Assembly: GCA_000981645.1 (NCBI GenBank)
Contig: LAQC01000033.1
Coordinates: 11,032 to 61,262 of the forward strand
Direction: 5' to 3'
Length of the DNA stretch: 50,231 nt
Source of the DNA: Cryomorphaceae bacterium ASP10-05a
Lineage (GTDB): Bacteria; Bacteroidota; Bacteroidia; Flavobacteriales_D; Sanyastnellaceae
Shown: positions 9,525 through 18,300 of the stretch, piece after piece
How positions within the stretch are numbered: position 1 is the first letter of the stretch
Layout of the letters: the number at the start of each line of letters is the position of its first letter
The notes under the pieces: model-generated
The model's database searches: none
The model's input: only the letters and a program-made list of their open reading frames with translations
Told to the model about the DNA's origin: nothing
Made by a program: the position numbers and the translations under genes

Positions 9525-10055
9525 TTAATTTCTAGGCTGGCAAGCTTCTTCTATTTGGAGTGCCAATGCTTTAATTTTAACCGAGTTAAACCCTAGTGCG
9601 TTTACTTTAATTTGGGCTTCGGAATAATAGAATTTTCGTTCTTCCATCTGCTGTTCTACGAATTCTAATAGCTCATCCTCTCCTAATTTATTTACCAATG
9701 GTCTATCACCCTTGGCATTCATCAAACGGTAGGTTAATGACTTGGCATCCATTTCTAAATACACCGTTAACCCTGCTTGATTCATATCCTTTATGTTGTC
9801 ATAAAAGCACGGAGTCCCCCCACCAGTGCTAATTAAAGCATCAGGCTCTAGATTAATTAACTCCTTTAGGTATTTCATTTCTACTCCTCTAAAAAGAGCC
9901 TCTCCGCCTTCATTGAAAATTTCAGAAACCTTTTTTTTCTCCTGCGCCTCTATGTAAGCATCTAAATCTATAAAATCCAACTTCAACTCCTTAGCCAACT
10001 TCTTTCCAATTGTAGTTTTACCGCTCGCCATATACCCTAAGAGAAATACTTTCAT
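9525..10055 (-). CDS. aroK: Shikimate kinase
   Basis: A 176-residue NMP-kinase-fold enzyme that phosphorylates shikimate in chorismate synthesis. It shows the Walker A GYMASGKTT, the shikimate-binding DLDAYIE, the FRGVEMKYL segment, STGGGTPC (the Gly-rich shikimate loop), and the lid arginine in GDRPLV. I place the start at the ATG at 10055 rather than the in-frame start at 10064. The first gives the canonical N terminus MKVFLLGYM, and a -7 box overlaps the upstream alternative. It ends one base from the convergent GT2 gene. Confidence 0.93.
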   Translation of the reverse strand: MKVFLLGYMASGKTTIGKKLAKELKLDFIDLDAYIEAQEKKKVSEIFNEGGEALFRGVEMKYLKELINLEPDALISTGGGTPCFYDNIKDMNQAGLTVYLEMDAKSLTYRLMNAKGDRPLVNKLGEDELLEFVEQQMEERKFYYSEAQIKVNALGFNSVKIKALALQIEEACQPRN

Positions 10056-10061
10056 GTATGA

Positions 10062-10069
10062 CAAATTTA
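10062..10069 (-). promoter_or_regulatory. -7 box of aroK
   Basis: On the minus strand this is TAAATTTG, an exact TAnnTTTG match ending 6 nt before the aroK ATG at 10055. Transcription would begin at or next to the start codon, so the mRNA may be leaderless. The box also argues against the upstream in-frame start at 10064. Confidence 0.6.
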
Positions 10070-10199
10070 TTGAAAAAACCTTCGTTTAATTAGTCAAATA
10101 GACCAGAGATTTCTACTACAAAATATACCCAATAATTATTTTAAACAAAAGACCTTGAAGTCTGTTAAATTCTATGGAAATAGGCATGCATGTAATACT

Positions 10200-10207
10200 T
10201 AATTTTG
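10200..10207 (+). promoter_or_regulatory. -7 box of the LptF/LptG gene, fused to GCGTAGCAA
   Basis: TAATTTTG matches TAnnTTTG, and its last G is the first base of GCGTAGCAA (10207-10215), which runs into the ATG at 10215. The expected start point falls on the initiation codon, suggesting a leaderless or nearly leaderless mRNA. An 18-nt near-identical copy precedes the DEAD-box helicase gene. Confidence 0.6.
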
Positions 10208-10214
10208 CGTAGCA

Positions 10215-11657
10215 ATGAAGAAAATTTCTAAACTACTTCTTAGATCTTACATAGGACCGTTCTTCCTATCTTTCTTCATCTGGTTATTTATATTCGAACT
10301 TCAATTTGTATGGAAGTATATAGATGATTTGATAGGTAAGGGTCTGAACTGGACTATCATCCTTGAACTACTTATATATGCCTCAGCCCCACTAGTAAAT
10401 CTGGCATTACCAGTCTCTATAGTTCTCTCTAGCATCATGACTTTCGGAAACCTCTCTGAGCACTTCGAACTCACAGCTATGAAGGCTAGTGGCATGGGGC
10501 TATTTCGAATTATGCGCCCGCTCATTTTCTTCATTATTATCGTCTCTTTTTCTGCCTTTGGCTTCGCTAATAACATTATGCCGGTAGCCACGCTTAAATT
10601 TAAAACCCTCTTATTCAGCGTCACTAAAAAAGCGCCTACCATGAATATAGTTCCTAATATCTTTTATACAGATATAGATGGCTTCGTTATTCGTGCTAGA
10701 GGAAATGATACTGAGACAGGAAAAATGACGGATGTTCTTATTTATGACCACACCTTAAACCAAGGAAACCGAAGAGTTATTAGAGCTAAGAGGGGTGTCA
10801 TGAATCAAGAAGACAAAAGCCGATACATGACCATAACCCTTTATGATGGTGTTAGTTATGACGAACCTTACGAGAAAGGAATTACAGAAAGGAAGAAAAC
10901 CTATCCATCTGTATCAAGTAAATTTGAGGAGAATATTATTCGATTAGATATATCCTCTCTAGGGTTTAAAGAACAAGACGAAGACATCTTTAAGAACCGA
11001 GAGGAAATGATGACTATCAGACAACTAGAACAAGGTCTAGACTCTCTAAATTTGAGCATCCAAAAATCAGAAGCCGATAGAGTTACCCAATCCCTCAGGG
11101 GAATTAGACTGACTAATGACTCTTCACTCGTTAGAAACGATACTATAAAACCTGATAGCCTATACTTTTTCGACCAAATAGGGAAAATGCAGCAGAACAG
11201 AGCCCTAGATAAAGCCATCAATCTGAGTAGAAAAAACAAAGAGTACAACCAAAGAACGATTAAACAGCTAGAAGGAAAACTGCATAGAATAAATGTCCAT
11301 AATATAAATTGGCATAAAAAATTCTTCTTAGGCTTTTCATGCATTATTCTCTTTTTTGTAGGAGCGCCTCTTGGTGCCATTACTAGAAAAGGCGGTTATG
11401 GATTTCCTACAGTAATCGCTTTAGGATTCTTCGTTATGTTCTTTATACTCTCCACAGTAGGAGAGAAAATGGTGAAATCTGGATCACTTGAGCCATGGCA
11501 AGGTATCTGGCTAAGCTCTTTTGTACTAATACCCTTAGCCATATTTCTAACGTATAAAGCCGCTAAAGATTCGAGTATAACAGATGCCGATTTTTACAAT
11601 AAACTGTGGCAGCAAATCATTGGAGTATTTAAAAAGAAAGCACCTTCTAAAGCATGA
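10215..11657 (+). CDS. LptF/LptG family lipopolysaccharide export permease
   Basis: A 480-residue YjgP/YjgQ-type permease (PF03739). There are three hydrophobic segments in the first 120 residues, including the conserved PVSIVLSSIMTFGNLSEHFELTAMKASG stretch (about 72-100) that forms the coupling-helix region contacting LptB. A long periplasmic jellyroll-like domain follows (130-370), then three closing helices. In the Lpt complex such permeases extract LPS from the inner membrane. Bacteroidota often carry separate paralogues, and F versus G cannot be decided here. The next gene overlaps by ATGA, linking LPS export to glycosyltransferases. Confidence 0.87.
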   Translation: MKKISKLLLRSYIGPFFLSFFIWLFIFELQFVWKYIDDLIGKGLNWTIILELLIYASAPLVNLALPVSIVLSSIMTFGNLSEHFELTAMKASGMGLFRIMRPLIFFIIIVSFSAFGFANNIMPVATLKFKTLLFSVTKKAPTMNIVPNIFYTDIDGFVIRARGNDTETGKMTDVLIYDHTLNQGNRRVIRAKRGVMNQEDKSRYMTITLYDGVSYDEPYEKGITERKKTYPSVSSKFEENIIRLDISSLGFKEQDEDIFKNREEMMTIRQLEQGLDSLNLSIQKSEADRVTQSLRGIRLTNDSSLVRNDTIKPDSLYFFDQIGKMQQNRALDKAINLSRKNKEYNQRTIKQLEGKLHRINVHNINWHKKFFLGFSCIILFFVGAPLGAITRKGGYGFPTVIALGFFVMFFILSTVGEKMVKSGSLEPWQGIWLSSFVLIPLAIFLTYKAAKDSSITDADFYNKLWQQIIGVFKKKAPSKA

Positions 11658-12856
11658 AAATACTTCAACTGTGTCATAAACCCCCTAGGCCTTCTATAGA
11701 TGGAGGATGCTTGGCTATGGATGCCCTAACAAAAGGACTCTTAAATCAAGGACATGAAGTTAAAATTCTTAGTATTCACACTCCTAAGCATCCATTTCTA
11801 AAGGACAAGTTGGATGAAAATTACTTAAAGATGACTTCTTTTGAAAGCATATTTGTAGACACTAGGGTGAATATGGTAGATGCGTTTTCCAATCTTCTGA
11901 CACAGGACAGCTATAACATAACCCGTTTCTTTTCGGTTGATTTCGATATGAGACTAAAAAGCCTATTGGGCCTCGAAAAGTTCGACATCATACAATTCGA
12001 AAGCTTGTTTATGATGCCATACCTCTCCACTGTTAAAAGATATAGTAATGGGAAACGTGTGCTCCGAAGTCATAATCTGGAATACCTCATCTGGCAAAGA
12101 ATGGCTAACGCAACTAAAAACGTAGCCAAAAAACTCTATTTAAAACACTTGGCTAAAAAGCTCGAGCTATTTGAATTAGATGTTATAAAAAGAGTGCACG
12201 GAATCGTGACTATTACCAAAGAGGATTACAAAAAGTACGCTTCACTAAATGCTAAAAAAAGCAACCTAATCACTATCCCGTTCGGTATTAACCTCGCTGA
12301 GTATTCAGAAAAAAATCCTCCTGAAGAAATATCTATTTTTCATTTAGGCTCACTAGAATGGCCTCCCAATTTTGAGGGTGTCACATGGTTCTTAGAACAG
12401 ATTTGGCCCGCTATTAGAAAGGAATTCCCTAACCTGGTTTTCTATTTAGCCGGGAGAAAAATTCCTGCAGAATTTAACGAGGAGAACTACCCAGGAATTA
12501 AAGCAGTAGGCGAGGTTGCAGACGCCAAAAAATTTATTAGCAGTAAATCTATCATGCTGGTCCCAATATTATCTGCTGGGGGAATGAGAGTGAAAATTAT
12601 AGAAGGCATGGCACTTGGAAAAACTATTCTTAGCACTAAACTAGGGGCTGAAGGAATAGATTTTAAAGAGAATGAAGATATTTACTTGGCTGATACAAAA
12701 AATGATTTTCTAAAACATCTTAGAGACTTCCATGATAATCCCGAGAAAATAAACACACAGAAAAAAGTCTCTAGAGAATTTGTCTGTGCTAATTTCGATA
12801 ACCAAAAACTCAGCATACAATTGACAGAGTTTTATTTAAATCTGCTTGACAAATAA
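11654..12856 (+). CDS. GT4-type glycosyltransferase
   Basis: A 400-residue GT-B fold enzyme. The N-terminal half has the acceptor-side start MKILQLCHKPPRPSIDGG and a HNLEYLIWQRMA segment. The C-terminal half has FHLGSLEWPPNFEGVTWFLEQ, the donor-site region VPILSAGGMRVKIIEGMALGK (about 296-316) and a closing helix. It starts inside the last codon of the permease gene (ATGA overlap) and ends at 12856, two bases before the next GT, so the three genes form an operon. The sugar and acceptor are unknown; lipopolysaccharide or another surface glycan is a reasonable guess from context. Confidence 0.85.
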   Translation: MKILQLCHKPPRPSIDGGCLAMDALTKGLLNQGHEVKILSIHTPKHPFLKDKLDENYLKMTSFESIFVDTRVNMVDAFSNLLTQDSYNITRFFSVDFDMRLKSLLGLEKFDIIQFESLFMMPYLSTVKRYSNGKRVLRSHNLEYLIWQRMANATKNVAKKLYLKHLAKKLELFELDVIKRVHGIVTITKEDYKKYASLNAKKSNLITIPFGINLAEYSEKNPPEEISIFHLGSLEWPPNFEGVTWFLEQIWPAIRKEFPNLVFYLAGRKIPAEFNEENYPGIKAVGEVADAKKFISSKSIMLVPILSAGGMRVKIIEGMALGKTILSTKLGAEGIDFKENEDIYLADTKNDFLKHLRDFHDNPEKINTQKKVSREFVCANFDNQKLSIQLTEFYLNLLDK

Positions 12857-12857
12857 A

Positions 12858-14030
12858 ATGAAGCTTTTAGTAATTCTCAGTCGGTTTCCTTACCCATTAG
12901 AAAAAGGAGATAAGCTTAGAGCATATCATCAGCTAGTTCATTTAAGTCATGACCATGAGATTATTCTATGCTGCCTCACAGACAAGCTTCCTAGCGAAGA
13001 AGACAGGAATAAAATAACCCCACTATGTTCTGAACTTCATGTTTTTAAACTAAGTAAAATAAAACAACTGGGAAGACTTTGCTACGCAGCATTTTCTAGT
13101 AAACCCTTTCAGGTTCATTACTTTTATCAAAAAAGTGTAGCGCGAAAAATACAGCAGATTATACAAAGAACAGCTCCAGCACATATTTACGCGCAGCTAG
13201 TGCGCACTACTGAATACGTGAAAAACTTCCATGAAATGCCTAAGACGCTGGATTACATGGATGCGCTTAATAAAAACTATTCGCGCAGAACTGCCAGCTC
13301 TAAAGGAATACTTAAATTTTTAGTGAAGGAAGAAGCTAAGCGCTTAGTGGCCTATGAAAACCTCATATTTGATTATTTCGAGAACCATTCTATCATTTCC
13401 TCACAGGATAAAAACTTAATCTACCACGAGAAAAGGGAGTCTATTTCTGTGGTTCCAAACGGAGTAGACTTCGACTATTTCACGCCTTCTCAAGAATCAG
13501 AAAAAAAGACTACCGATCTCATTTTCACAGGGAACATGGGCTATCTTCCCAATGAAGATGCTGCTCTCTATTTAATAAGGTCTATTATGCCTATGCTTTG
13601 GGAGGTGGATCAAGCTATAACACTAACTATAGCTGGAGCCACTCCTTCTAATGAGCTACTTTCACTGGCCTCTGATAGAGTTAAGGTTACAGGCTGGGTA
13701 AATGATATAAGAGATGAATTTAATAGTGCTAAAATTTTCTTAGCTCCTATGCGCCAAGGAACAGGACTTCAAAACAAGCTATTAGAAGCTATGAGTATGC
13801 GGCTGCCCTGCATTACTACTCCGCTAGCCAACAATGCGCTTAAAGCCATACACAATGAGCATCTACATGTATACCAAGATGATAAACATCTAGTAACACT
13901 AGTAATGCATTTATTAAATAGCTCAGAAAGTAGATTAGTCCTAGGAACCAACGCCCGAAAATTCATTCTAGAAAACTACTCTTGGCAGAGTGCTAATAAA
14001 ATTCTTCACGAGTTAATAACTACACAGTAA
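12858..14030 (+). CDS. GT4-type glycosyltransferase, Stp1/TIGR03087-like
   Basis: A 390-residue GT-B enzyme. The N terminus ILSRFPYPLEKGDKLRAYH resembles the sugar transferase family TIGR03087. Later landmarks are VPNGVDFDYF around residue 200, TGNMGYLPNEDA, and the donor-binding LAPMRQGTGLQNKLLEAMSM. I start it at the ATG at 12858, because an in-frame TTG at 12846 lies inside the preceding gene and gives a non-family extension. It is the last gene of the permease-GT-GT operon. Specificity is not deducible. Confidence 0.83.
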   Translation: MKLLVILSRFPYPLEKGDKLRAYHQLVHLSHDHEIILCCLTDKLPSEEDRNKITPLCSELHVFKLSKIKQLGRLCYAAFSSKPFQVHYFYQKSVARKIQQIIQRTAPAHIYAQLVRTTEYVKNFHEMPKTLDYMDALNKNYSRRTASSKGILKFLVKEEAKRLVAYENLIFDYFENHSIISSQDKNLIYHEKRESISVVPNGVDFDYFTPSQESEKKTTDLIFTGNMGYLPNEDAALYLIRSIMPMLWEVDQAITLTIAGATPSNELLSLASDRVKVTGWVNDIRDEFNSAKIFLAPMRQGTGLQNKLLEAMSMRLPCITTPLANNALKAIHNEHLHVYQDDKHLVTLVMHLLNSSESRLVLGTNARKFILENYSWQSANKILHELITTQ

Positions 14031-14047
14031 TTTTACTTGTATGGGCT

Positions 14048-14056
14048 GCGTAGCAA
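14048..14056 (+). repeat. GCGTAGCAA dispersed motif upstream of pyrD
   Basis: One of the intergenic copies of the 9-mer GCGTWGCAA. It lies 3 nt before a TATTTTTG -7 box, and a second related half-site (GCTGCAA) directly follows that box. Confidence 0.5.
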
Positions 14057-14059
14057 TGG

Positions 14060-14067
14060 TATTTTTG
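14060..14067 (+). promoter_or_regulatory. -7 box of pyrD
   Basis: TATTTTTG fits TAnnTTTG exactly and sits 16 nt before the pyrD ATG, giving a leader of about 10 nt. Confidence 0.55.
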
Positions 14068-14083
14068 CTGCAAATCTGACCCG

Positions 14084-15112
14084 ATGTATAAGCTTCTTTT
14101 AAGACCTCTGTTATTCAAACTTCAAGCTGAAAAAGCACACAATGTGACTTTAAGTTTATTGAAAAATGGATTTAAAGTCCCAGGAGTAAAATCTATTTTC
14201 AAGAGGTTATATGGAGTAAGTAACCCTAAATTAGAAAAGGAGTTGTTTGGTATAAAATTCCCTAATCCTGTAGGACTAGCCGCTGGACTAGACAAGAACG
14301 CTGAAGTCGCTGCCGAAATGCATGCATTAGGTTTTGGTTTTATAGAGGTAGGAACCGTCACCCCGAAACCTCAGGACGGAAATCCACAGCCAAGACTTTT
14401 TAGATTAAAAGAAGACACAGGGCTCATTAACAGAATGGGATTTAATAATAAGGGAGTAGAATCCATGGTAGAAAGGCTAAAAAAAATGCCTAAAAATGTT
14501 ATCATAGGAGGAAACATCGGGAAAAACAAACTTACCCCTAATGAGAATGCCGTGGATGACTATGTTATTTGTTTCGAGGCGCTCTTTGATTATGTACACT
14601 ACTTTGTAGTAAACGTAAGCAGCCCGAATACCCCTGGGTTAAGAGACCTTCAGGATAAGGAGCCGCTTACCGCTCTTCTTAATGAATTGCAGCGTTTAAA
14701 CAATCTTAAAACCACACCTAAACCCATTCTTTTAAAGATAGCTCCAGACCTCACCAACGAGCAGTTAGATGATATAGTAGAAATCCTAGCAGTCACTAAA
14801 ATTTCAGGAGTAATAGCTACCAATACGACCATCAGTCGAGAGAACTTAATCACTACAGATAGTGCTATTTCTGCTATAGGAAATGGAGGATTAAGTGGTA
14901 AACCATTAAAAGATAGAAGCACAGAAGTTATAAGGTATTTAAAAACCACTTCTAAAAACGCGTTTCCTGTAATTGGGGTTGGAGGAATTTGTTCAGCTGA
15001 AGATGCCCTAGAAAAGATAGAAGCAGGAGCTGATTTAATTCAAGTTTACAGTGGATTCGTCTATGAGGGGCCAGCTATGATTAAGAAAATATGTCGAGCT
15101 CTAGCCAAATAA
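14084..15112 (+). CDS. pyrD: Dihydroorotate dehydrogenase (quinone), class 2
   Basis: A 342-residue class 2 DHODH, oxidising dihydroorotate to orotate with quinone in pyrimidine synthesis at the inner membrane. The N-terminal amphipathic helix region ([19 protein letters not shown]) is the class 2 membrane and quinone tunnel. The FMN/substrate segments are [29 protein letters not shown] and [24 protein letters not shown] carries the catalytic Ser that distinguishes class 2 from the Cys of class 1. [15 protein letters not shown] and [11 protein letters not shown] bind the FMN phosphate. It has its own promoter and no operon partner. Confidence 0.95.
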   Translation: MYKLLLRPLLFKLQAEKAHNVTLSLLKNGFKVPGVKSIFKRLYGVSNPKLEKELFGIKFPNPVGLAAGLDKNAEVAAEMHALGFGFIEVGTVTPKPQDGNPQPRLFRLKEDTGLINRMGFNNKGVESMVERLKKMPKNVIIGGNIGKNKLTPNENAVDDYVICFEALFDYVHYFVVNVSSPNTPGLRDLQDKEPLTALLNELQRLNNLKTTPKPILLKIAPDLTNEQLDDIVEILAVTKISGVIATNTTISRENLITTDSAISAIGNGGLSGKPLKDRSTEVIRYLKTTSKNAFPVIGVGGICSAEDALEKIEAGADLIQVYSGFVYEGPAMIKKICRALAK

Positions 15113-15326
15113 AAATGGTTATTCTTCTTCTGAGTCTAACTGATTTCATCTAACTAAACCTTTCTCCGAGACACGTTTTAATTTAAACTATCATAACCCT
15201 ATTATGAAGAGCCCTAATTACGACTTAAGCCGGTAGTTCATGAGTCTCTAGAAAGTTATGCTTCAAAGGCAACCGAACAGAGTCAAAATCAGTCTATATT
15301 TATAGATAACTAACGAACACCTTAAA

Positions 15327-18300
15327 ATGAAACAGCTCTACTCCCTGCTTTTAATGCTAATTATTTGTGTTTCGGCATGGTCTCACGATAAAAGACAAGC
15401 ATTAGAATTCGTAGAAAACCAAAATCAATGGAATGAAAATGTTCTCTTTAGGGCAGGTTTACCAAATGGCGGCTCTGTCTATTTAGAAGAAAATGGTTTT
15501 ACCTTTTCATTTTTAGACGCAGAAGAATTCTCAAAGCTTCATGACTTACAATTTGCCACAGTAGAAGAGCAAATGGCATTCTCTGTTCCTGGCCACGCTT
15601 GGAAATTGAATTTGATAAACGCTCTGGAAACTTCAGCGGAAGGTGATAAAAAGAAATCTTATCATCATAATTACTTCCTAGGACAAAACGAGAACAGGTG
15701 GTCTTCTGATGTAGGTGTCTTCGAAATGGTTGACTATACAGAAATTTACACTGGAATTGACTTAAAAGTGTACAGTAAAAAAGACAATTTCAAGTATGAC
15801 TTCATTGTCTACCCCGGTTCAAATCCAGACCAAATAGCATTTGATTATGATGGACTTCAATCATACTTCATAAAAGACGGTAACCTAATTCTAGTAACAT
15901 CACTAGGCGAATTCACAGAAAGTAAACCTTTTGCTTACCAATTGGTTAATGGACAATTAAGAGAAGTCGCTTGTGACTATGTAAAAACAGGGAATACCAT
16001 TAGTTATGCCTTTCCTGATGGATATGATGAACGTTTAAAATTAGTCATCGATCCTGAATTAATCGCCTCTACCCTTTCAGGAACTACTGGGTTTTCTAGT
16101 AATTATGGCCACTCAGCCGCGTTTGATTTAGAAGGGAATATTTTCACTGGATGTGTCGCTTCAGGGTCTGAATACCCTGTAACGACTGGAGCTTTTGACC
16201 AATCTTATGGCGGAGGTACTTGGGATATCGGTATCAGTAAGCTTAACCCCGAAGGCACCGATTTATTATGGGCCACTTTCTTAGGAGGAAGTTCTGCAGA
16301 TTACCCACACTCTTTAGTGACTAATAATGAAGGAGAGCTATATGTCTATGGCAGTTCTGCTAGCGCAGATTTCCCTGTAACTGGGGGCGCGGTGCAAACA
16401 GCACATGCAGATGGGGGTGGAGGCTTTACTTATGATATCGTTGTTTCTCATTTAGAACAAGACGGAAGTGCCTTAATAGGGTCTACCTATTTAGGAGGAA
16501 CTGGAACAGACGGTCAAAATGCTAATGCCGCTAATTATGGAGACAATTACAGAGGTGAAATTATAGTAGATTATGACAATAATCCGATTATAGTCTCAGG
16601 AAGTCAATCTCCTGACTTCCCTGTTACCGCTATAGCTTATCAGACAACTAACGCTGGTGGACAAGATGCCGTAATAGTAAAGCTTAACCCTACCTTAAGC
16701 ACTCTTTTAATAAGTACGTACTTCGGAGGAACTGATAATGACATGGGCTATGGAATAAGAACTTCTATTGACGGTTCTATTTTTATAGCAGGAAGCGCTA
16801 GTGACGATATGCCGACTACACCTGGCGCTTATCAAACCAATTTTATCGGTGAAGCTGCAGGTTTTGGAACAGAATTAGATGGTTTTATAGCTAAGTTCAA
16901 TGGGGCTGGCACTGCCCTTATAAACAGTACCTATCATGGAACAGACAGTAAAGATCAAGTTTTCTTTATGGATCTAGATTTTGAAGAAAGTGTATTCGTA
17001 TTTGGCCAAGGAGGAGGAGATATGCCAGTTACTGATGATGTTTACGAAAACCCAAACTCTGGCCAGTTTATCACCAAATTCTCCAATGACTTAAGTGAAG
17101 TATTGGTAGGAACTGTAGTAGGTAGCGGAAGCGGTAACACGGATTTTGTCCCTGATGCATTCTTAGTGGATAATTGTGATAACATCTATATCTCTGCATA
17201 TAGCGCCTTTGGCGCTTTGGAAACAACAGATGACGCGTTGTTTACCACAGGTGGTTTCTATCTAGCTGTTTATGAAGAGGACTTAACTGACATTATTTTC
17301 GGGACGTTTTACACTGAAAATCATGTGGATGGAGGAACCAGCAGATTCGATAAAAACGGAATAGTTTATCAAGGGGTTTGCTCAGGTGGTGGATTTAGCA
17401 CCACTGCTGATGCTTGGGCTACAAATCAAGAGCCAGGTTGGGATATAGGAGTATTCAAAATTAACTTCGATGCTTCTGGAGTAAATGCAGCCTTGGCTAG
17501 TAACGACATCTCTGGTTGTGCCCCTTTCGAAATCACATTCGAAAACTTCTCTGTCGGAGATCAATTTGATTGGGATTTCGGTAACGGAACTACTTCTGAT
17601 GAATATGAGCCCTCTCTTACTTATGATGAACCTGGCGTTTATGATTTAACCATGATAGCCTCAGATTCCCTAAGTTGCAATCTAGCAGATACTGTAGCAT
17701 TTCAAATAGTTATAAGTACTCCTCAAGATTTTAATCCTACGTTTAACTACGATTTTAATTGTATCGATCAAATAATAGAAACTACCAATACAACTGGTCT
17801 TGATTTCTTAGAGTATATCTGGGATATGGGTGACGGAACCATCATAGAATCTATAGATGCTATTCACCAATATGATGCTCCAGGTGATTATACTGTCAGC
17901 CTGCAAGCCATAGATAATGGCTGTGAAGATGACGAAGAAGTTACGGTAGATATTACGTTACTTCCTTTTGTAGAGGCCACCATATCCAGCGATGGCTTAG
18001 AGGGTTGTGAAAGTGCTGAAATCGTATTTGAAAATCAAAGTGAAAACGCTGATAATATCTCTTGGGACTTTGGAGATGGCTCCTCTTCTGCTGAGGAGAC
18101 ACCTACTCACACTTTTAACGGTCCTGCAGAATTCGAGGTGATTTTAACAGCCCTTAATCCAAACACATGCAATGGTTCCGACTCTGACACTGTATTAGTA
18201 ACTATAAGTGCGAATGATGTGGTCGAGTCTATCTTCGACCTGCTTCAAACCGACTGTGAAAACTATACTGTAGAAGGTGTAAATAATAGTCTAGGGAATT

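Noticed and set aside
10901-11380. Minus-strand ORF of 159 codons inside the permease gene
   Set aside because: The opposite strand encodes the clear LptF/LptG permease, and the antisense product is low-complexity and Ser/Cys-rich.
12846-12860. TTG at 12846 as start of the second GT4 gene
   Set aside because: It lies inside the preceding gene and adds residues foreign to the family; the ATG at 12858 gives the normal start.
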